From NCBI RefSeq assembly GCF_001592825.1, contig NZ_LTZG01000011.1, positions 248,001 to 312,000 on the forward strand: DNA of 64,000 nt, read 5' to 3'. Positions 59,920 to 64,000 of the stretch are shown here, one piece after another. Within the stretch, counting starts at the first letter, position 1, and the number at the start of each line of letters is the position of its first letter. A program made the position numbers and the translations under genes. This DNA is from Planococcus maritimus (lineage in GTDB: Bacteria > Bacillota > Bacilli > Bacillales_A > Planococcaceae). The notes under the pieces are model-generated. The model was not told where the DNA came from. It worked only from the letters and a program-made list of their open reading frames with translations, and ran no database searches.

Positions 59920-60660
59920 TCAAAGCTTCTCCGGCTTTCTCTCAGCTTCTGCTTTCCCAATGGAAAAGCCGTCAAATAGGCGTCCGCCATATGGCTCCAG
60001 CACGCTTTCGACAAATTCGATAATGTGCGCCGTTTCGTCGGTGCGGTAAAAATGCTCGAACGCTTCGACGAAACGAACGGCGAGTTCGTGGTCATGTGCT
60101 TCAAGTGAACGGATAACCCATTTGGATGAGCCAATCCATTTTCGCTCCGTGCGCAAAATGAATTCGCTCACTAAATCCGACAGCGTGTTAACGCAAAACA
60201 ATCGCTCTTTGCGGTCGTCGCTGCCGCGTAAGTCGTCCAGCACATCGGTGATGAAATAACGTTTCGTGCGGATCGTATCCGTACTCCACGCTTCCGGTCC
60301 TGCTTCGAGCAACGCTTTCGCTTCTTGCTGGATGCTTTCCATGATTCCCGAATCTTTCAAGATGATCCCTTCGCTGACCATGCGCGGCATGCTCGGCTTA
60401 GCCGCTTTCCGGTCTTTTTCGAAAAAGTCCTTATACGAACTTAAATTGTAAACAAATACTTCAATCGGCCAGCCATAAAACATGATGGACTCCCGATATG
60501 AACTCATGAGCGTTTCATCAAATACCACGATGTCCAAATCTGACGTCGCTGTCTCTTGCCCGCGCACTACACTTCCTGCCAGCAGTGCCCCGCGGCAGTG
60601 ACGGAAATTCGTTTCGACAAATACTTTAGCTGTATGCATCGGTTCCCAACGTTGTCTCAT
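59920..60660 (-). CDS. Nucleotidyltransferase domain protein, 246 aa
   Basis: A Pol beta-like nucleotidyltransferase with the GS motif G29-S30 and metal-binding D41-x-D43 (TSDLDIVVFDE). The rest is helical. This class contains aminoglycoside adenylyltransferase-like and toxin/antitoxin enzymes, but no drug specificity can be read here. ATG 60660 has GGGGGA upstream; the start at 60675 does not. Monocistronic. Confidence 0.8.
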   Translation of the reverse strand: MRQRWEPMHTAKVFVETNFRHCRGALLAGSVVRGQETATSDLDIVVFDETLMSSYRESIMFYGWPIEVFVYNLSSYKDFFEKDRKAAKPSMPRMVSEGIILKDSGIMESIQQEAKALLEAGPEAWSTDTIRTKRYFITDVLDDLRGSDDRKERLFCVNTLSDLVSEFILRTERKWIGSSKWVIRSLEAHDHELAVRFVEAFEHFYRTDETAHIIEFVESVLEPYGGRLFDGFSIGKAEAERKPEKL

Positions 60661-60730
60661 TACTGTCCCCCGCATTCTCTTTCTCTTAATCTTTTCCTAG
60701 CATACCCTAGATGGTCCAGCTGTGCGCACA

Positions 60731-60767
60731 AAAAGACAGACATTCCTGTGAATGCCTGCATGTCTGT
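60731..60767 (-). terminator. Terminator of the epimerase gene
   Basis: ACAGACAT/ATGTCTGT arms; on the minus strand followed by CTTTTTG, overlapping the stop codon of the epimerase gene. Confidence 0.65.
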
Positions 60768-61651
60768 TACTGATTTAAATCGGCCAATGCGTTGCCAAGC
60801 GCCGGATAGCGGAATCGGAAGCCTTCTCGCACCAACCGCTCCGGCACGACCCAGCGGCTTTTCAGGATCAGCTCAGTTTCCGTCCGAAGCGCAGCTGCCC
60901 CTGTTTCAAGCATCCACTTCGATGCCGGCAGCCCAGCCCGGCGGTTCATCGATTGCCGCAAGATTTTCATCCATTCTTTATTCGTTACCGGGTTCGGGGC
61001 AGCGGCATTAAAAACACCGGCGAGTTCATCGCGGTGCTGTACAAAGCGCACCATTCGGTATAAGTCTTCGATGTGAATCCAGCTAAACATTTGGCGGCCG
61101 CTGCCTTGCTTGCCGCCGAGCCCATATTTCACCAGTTTGCGATAAGGTTCCATGACGCCTCCGTCACCGAGCACGATCGCGATACGCAAGGCGACTTGGC
61201 GTGTTTTCGAGAGTTGAAATGAAAAAAAGCGGTCTTCCCAGGCTTTTGCGACCTCAACGGAAAAGCCACGCCCAATCTCTCCGCCGTCTTCAGTCATCGG
61301 GCGGTCTTCTGCATGACGGTAAATCGTCGCGGTGCTGGCATTGACCCATAGTTCGGGAGCCTTTTTGCACGCTTCGATCATGTGGCCCAGCGTTTCGGTC
61401 GTCTTGGTGCGCGAATTGAAAATCTCGCGTTTATTCGCTTCCGTGTAACGGCAATTAACGGATTTCCCGGCAAGGTTAATCACCAGCTTCGCCCCGTCAA
61501 GTGCATCTACCATCCCCTGTGCATCGCCCCATTGAATATGCCCCGATTGCCGTGAAATGATATAAACCCGATAGCCAAGTCGTTCGTATTTTTCTTTTAA
61601 ATACGCTCCGATAAATCCTGTTCCGCCTGCGATGACTGCTTTTTTTACCAT
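60767..61651 (-). CDS. TIGR01777 family NAD(P)-binding epimerase (YfcH-like), 294 aa
   Basis: An extended SDR protein: Rossmann motif GGTGFIGAYL (9-18), LVINLAGKSVNCRYT, VNASTATIYRHAEDRPMTED, and the C-terminal DUF1731-like part ending in LVREGFRFRYPALGNAL. The typical SDR active site is degenerate in this family and the substrate is unknown; members are linked to cell division (SulA-like) in some annotations. AGGTAAG precedes the ATG. It runs opposite to the symporter gene. Confidence 0.92.
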   Translation of the reverse strand: MVKKAVIAGGTGFIGAYLKEKYERLGYRVYIISRQSGHIQWGDAQGMVDALDGAKLVINLAGKSVNCRYTEANKREIFNSRTKTTETLGHMIEACKKAPELWVNASTATIYRHAEDRPMTEDGGEIGRGFSVEVAKAWEDRFFSFQLSKTRQVALRIAIVLGDGGVMEPYRKLVKYGLGGKQGSGRQMFSWIHIEDLYRMVRFVQHRDELAGVFNAAAPNPVTNKEWMKILRQSMNRRAGLPASKWMLETGAAALRTETELILKSRWVVPERLVREGFRFRYPALGNALADLNQ

Positions 61652-61830
61652 ATTCTTACCTATTTTCGCCGTAATTCTATCATGTTAGACGACAGCTCTA
61701 TGGGAATAGTTGCAGGTTTTTAGGAAATCGCTTGCCAAGCAAAGCAGTCTGTTGAAACTGTTGCTTTTATTCGGTTTCGGTTACACTTATTTTTATACGT
61801 TTATCTAATTGAAGAAAGTTGGTGGATCTA

Positions 61831-63090
61831 TTGAAGAAAAAGAAAGGCTTAACCTTTAAAGTTATCAGTGCCTTGATTTTAGGTGCGATCACCGGATTGC
61901 TATTAAATCTTTTTGCGCCGGAAGTTTTCGCAATACTCAATCCTTACATATTCGTGCCGATTGGGCAAATCTTCCTCGCCCTCATCAGCATGCTTGTCGT
62001 TCCGCTCGTGTTCTTGTCGATCGTCCTCGGTACCGCAGGACTTGGCGATCCGGCGAAACTCGGCCGTATCGGCATCAAGACCATTTCGTATTTTTTGGTG
62101 ACGACGACCATCGCCATCACGATCGGACTCGGCTTATCCGCACTCGTCCAACCAGGCGCTGCGGGTGATTTCGATATCGGCGCTGCGACGTACAGCCCAG
62201 ACGAAGCCCCGTCGATTGCTGATACCTTGCTCAACATCATCCCGAAAAATCCGCTTGAAGCGATGACCGAAGGCAATATGCTTCAAATCATCGTTTTCGC
62301 GGTCTTTGTCGGGCTCGCCCTCACCGCTCTTGGCGACAAGACGAAAGGCATTTTAACTCTCGTCGAACAAGGCAATGAAATCATGATGTATTTGGTCGGC
62401 ATCGTCATGCGTTTTGCCCCGTACGGCACATTCGGTTTGATTGCCACAGCGATCGGTTCGCAAGGCCTCGCCGCTATCCAGGCGATGGGCTCGTATATGC
62501 TCGTCGTCATCGGCGCGCTATTGATCCATGCTGCCTTTACATACGGCGGCACCGTCTACTTCCTGGCGAAGAAAAGCCCGGTGTGGTTTTTCAAAACCTT
62601 TATGCCGGCCATGACAGTCGCCTTCAGTACATCCAGTAGCACCGGGACGCTTCCGGTGTCGATGGAAGTCGCGCAGCGTGACTTAAAAATTCCAAAGTCG
62701 ATCAGCTCTTTCGTCCAGCCGCTCGGCGCCACCATCAATATGGACGGCACAGCGATCATGCAAGGCGCGGCGACGATGTTCATCGCCCAGGCCTTCATGG
62801 TCGACTTGACGATCGGCCAACTATTGACCGTCGTCTTGACCGCGGTTCTTGCCAGTATCGGAACCGCTGGAGTTCCAGGCGTCGGCTTGATCATGCTCGC
62901 CATGGTGTTATCAAGTGTCGGACTTCCGGTCGAAGGCATCGGCCTCGTGCTCGGTATCGACCGCTTGCTCGATATGTCCCGCACAGCGATCAATATCTCA
63001 GGTGACGCAGCTTGCGCCTTGATGGTTGCAGAAACCGAGAAAAAGCACGGCTTGGAAACAGAAGAAGCCATGAACCCGCAAGAAGCATAA
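61831..63090 (+). CDS. Dicarboxylate/amino acid:cation symporter (DAACS family), ~419 aa
   Basis: About eight membrane helices plus two hairpins. The hallmark motifs are present: FSTSSSTGTLPVSMEVA (HP1) and QPLGATINMDGTAIMQGAAT, then the C-terminal GVPGVGLIMLAMVL and LLDMSRTAINISGDA. Such symporters import glutamate, aspartate or C4-dicarboxylates with Na+ or H+. The start is uncertain: TTG 61831 has GGTGG 5 nt upstream, while TTG 61819 has a purine run directly against it; I favour 61831. A terminator follows. Confidence 0.92.
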   Translation: MKKKKGLTFKVISALILGAITGLLLNLFAPEVFAILNPYIFVPIGQIFLALISMLVVPLVFLSIVLGTAGLGDPAKLGRIGIKTISYFLVTTTIAITIGLGLSALVQPGAAGDFDIGAATYSPDEAPSIADTLLNIIPKNPLEAMTEGNMLQIIVFAVFVGLALTALGDKTKGILTLVEQGNEIMMYLVGIVMRFAPYGTFGLIATAIGSQGLAAIQAMGSYMLVVIGALLIHAAFTYGGTVYFLAKKSPVWFFKTFMPAMTVAFSTSSSTGTLPVSMEVAQRDLKIPKSISSFVQPLGATINMDGTAIMQGAATMFIAQAFMVDLTIGQLLTVVLTAVLASIGTAGVPGVGLIMLAMVLSSVGLPVEGIGLVLGIDRLLDMSRTAINISGDAACALMVAETEKKHGLETEEAMNPQEA

Positions 63091-63099
63091 AATAGAAGT

Positions 63100-63129
63100 A
63101 AGCCTCCCGGCGATGTCGGGAGGCTTTTT
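63100..63129 (+). terminator. Terminator of the symporter gene
   Basis: AAGCCTCCCG gcgatgt CGGGAGGCTT followed by TTTC; it may also serve the convergent 63150 gene. Confidence 0.9.
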
Positions 63130-63149
63130 CTTATTAGGTTCACTTTATT

Positions 63150-63590
63150 TCATTCATGCTTCTCCAAGAATTCTTGTAACCACTGGTAATCTACTGGGCC
63201 GTTGGTGATTTCGTATTGATCGTGTTCGTTGAGAAGTATGTTTCTTTCGATCAGCGACGGAATCGTATTGCGTTCATCAGTGTAGACCAAATCAAAACTG
63301 AATTGTTCGTCAGGATATGAAGAACTAAAATCTCTCACGCCAATCTTTTTCACTTTGTACTGCCCTAAGAAATCCGTGAACTCTTGAATTGCAGCCGGAT
63401 TATCGATGGAATGATTAAAATAGACCTCTTCATCTTCTAGTGGGAGTTTTGTGTAAAAAATTTGTTCGACCGCTTCTGCATCTAACACCTCAACCATGTC
63501 TTTTTCGCGGTACTCGTTCCATCTAAAAATCAAGGCAACCAATACTACAATTAAGAGTATTGCCAGTGACGTCTTGTATTTCCTGTTGAT
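63150..63590 (-). CDS. Single-pass membrane protein, ~146 aa, with ATC at the expected start
   Basis: The part after 63542 reads as a ~130-aa domain (DEEVYFNHSIDNPAAIQEFTDFLGQY...). Upstream the frame stays open and encodes NRKYKTSLAILLIVVLVALIF, a basic residue cluster and membrane helix, which makes sense as the N-terminus. AGGAG lies 7 nt before the in-frame codon ATC (63590-63588), where an ATG would be expected; no ATG, GTG or TTG occurs in frame between it and TTG 63542. So it uses a rare ATC start, has lost its start, or starts within the helix at TTG. No family recognised. Confidence 0.5.
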   Translation of the reverse strand: MNRKYKTSLAILLIVVLVALIFRWNEYREKDMVEVLDAEAVEQIFYTKLPLEDEEVYFNHSIDNPAAIQEFTDFLGQYKVKKIGVRDFSSSYPDEQFSFDLVYTDERNTIPSLIERNILLNEHDQYEITNGPVDYQWLQEFLEKHE

Positions 63591-63720
63591 ATAACCACTC
63601 CTCTTTATTAAAACAAGGATTACGTCTTTATATGATTATATCTTAACCTTCACTTTTAAACGTATAAACCTTTTCTACATACGAGTTCCAGCTATCTTCC
63701 TCTACACACTAGCTTAGAAG

Positions 63721-63893
63721 CAAGAAGCGATTCTCCCACTAGCCGACAACTGTCTAGTGAAGTAGATTTACTTAAACAAGCAACATTCAACGAAATCACA
63801 AAGCCGCCTAGCGCCAAGGGTGAAGCGAAGCAGGAAGACAAGTGTTCTTCTTGGCTTACTGCGGAAGCTCAACCCAAAGCCGGGCAGCGACTA
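63721..63893. repeat. Intergenic repeat family B, copy 3 (inverted)
   Basis: The reverse complement of copies 1 and 2: begins AAGCGATTCTCCCACTAGCC and ends CCGGGCAGCGACTA, with the hairpin core GGGTGAAGCGAAGCAGGAAGACA... retained at lower identity. It lies in the gene-free end of the window (63591-64000). Confidence 0.75.
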
Positions 63894-63973
63894 TTTTACT
63901 GAAGCATCGATAAAACCCAACAACGTTTCCACAACCAAACCCTCCCTATCTCATCTACACCCCTTCCAAAAAG

Positions 63974-64000
63974 CAGGAAGCGATTCCCCCTTCAGTCGAT
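63974..64000. repeat. Intergenic repeat family B, copy 4 (cut by the window end)
   Basis: CAGGAAGCGATTCCCCCTTC matches the start of inverted copy 3; the remainder is beyond the window. It suggests an array of such elements continues to the right. Confidence 0.5.

Noticed and set aside
62556..63143. 195-codon minus-strand frame opposite the symporter
   Set aside because: Antisense shadow; the plus strand encodes an unmistakable DAACS transporter with its terminator.

Overview
The window looks like chromosomal DNA of a Planococcaceae bacterium (Planococcus/Planomicrobium-like Bacillales). The evidence is low-to-moderate GC with strong GGAGG-type ribosome binding sites, frequent TTG/GTG starts, Bacillus-type genes (YfkAB, PbuE under an adenine riboswitch, PbpC-like lipoprotein PBP, TIGR01777 epimerase), and an Argonaute that, from memory, resembles the one of Kurthia massiliensis. 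No rRNA, tRNA, CRISPR array or transposase was seen.

Layout. 0-5 kb: metabolic genes (3' end of an FAD monooxygenase, a secreted protein, a GSDH-type lipoprotein dehydrogenase, YfkAB). 5-40 kb: a large AT-rich defence island, almost all on the minus strand. From left to right it holds a DUF3800 protein, a long catalytic prokaryotic Argonaute with a lost ATG start, a frameshifted OsmC gene, two clusters of small and glycine-zipper membrane proteins, a PD-(D/E)XK nuclease with a broken partner, a three-gene set (glycine-zipper protein, YdjM-like membrane protein, Mrr endonuclease), two plus-strand genes (one with a HEPN motif), a complete type 1 BREX operon (brxA-brxB-brxC-pglX-pglZ-brxL), a gene broken by an amber stop, a 1443-residue SF1 helicase-nuclease, and a Phd/RelE-type toxin-antitoxin pair. 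40-50 kb: GC-richer core genes (M48 protease with ankyrin repeats, FtsX-type ABC transporter, two-component system, adenine riboswitch and pbuE). 50.6-54.2 kb: a second small defence patch (PLD-like/P-loop ATPase, small partner, Abi_2 protein). 54-64 kb: core genes, including a penicillin-binding protein homologue that has lost all three catalytic motifs, a CPBP protease, a DinB protein, a nucleotidyltransferase, an epimerase and a dicarboxylate symporter, interspersed with two families of intergenic repeats.

How the genes fit together. The BREX genes are contiguous and in the standard order, and the motifs I checked (BrxC and BrxL P-loops, BrxL Walker B, PglX motif I and NPPY) are present, so this is probably the working core of the island. 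Around it, four genes show single-lesion decay (Ago start codon, OsmC 1-nt deletion, DUF6998-like homopolymer insertion, DUF6236-like nonsense codon), as if accessory systems are being lost while BREX is kept. The best candidate for an undescribed system is the 14.0-17.4 kb operon: a glycine-zipper membrane protein, a membrane protein with DUF457/YdjM-like histidine motifs, and an Mrr nuclease. Runner-up candidates are the Ago-DUF3800 pair and the PLD-like/P-loop ATPase with its 70-residue neighbour. Family names rest on motif recognition and memory; no database search was run.
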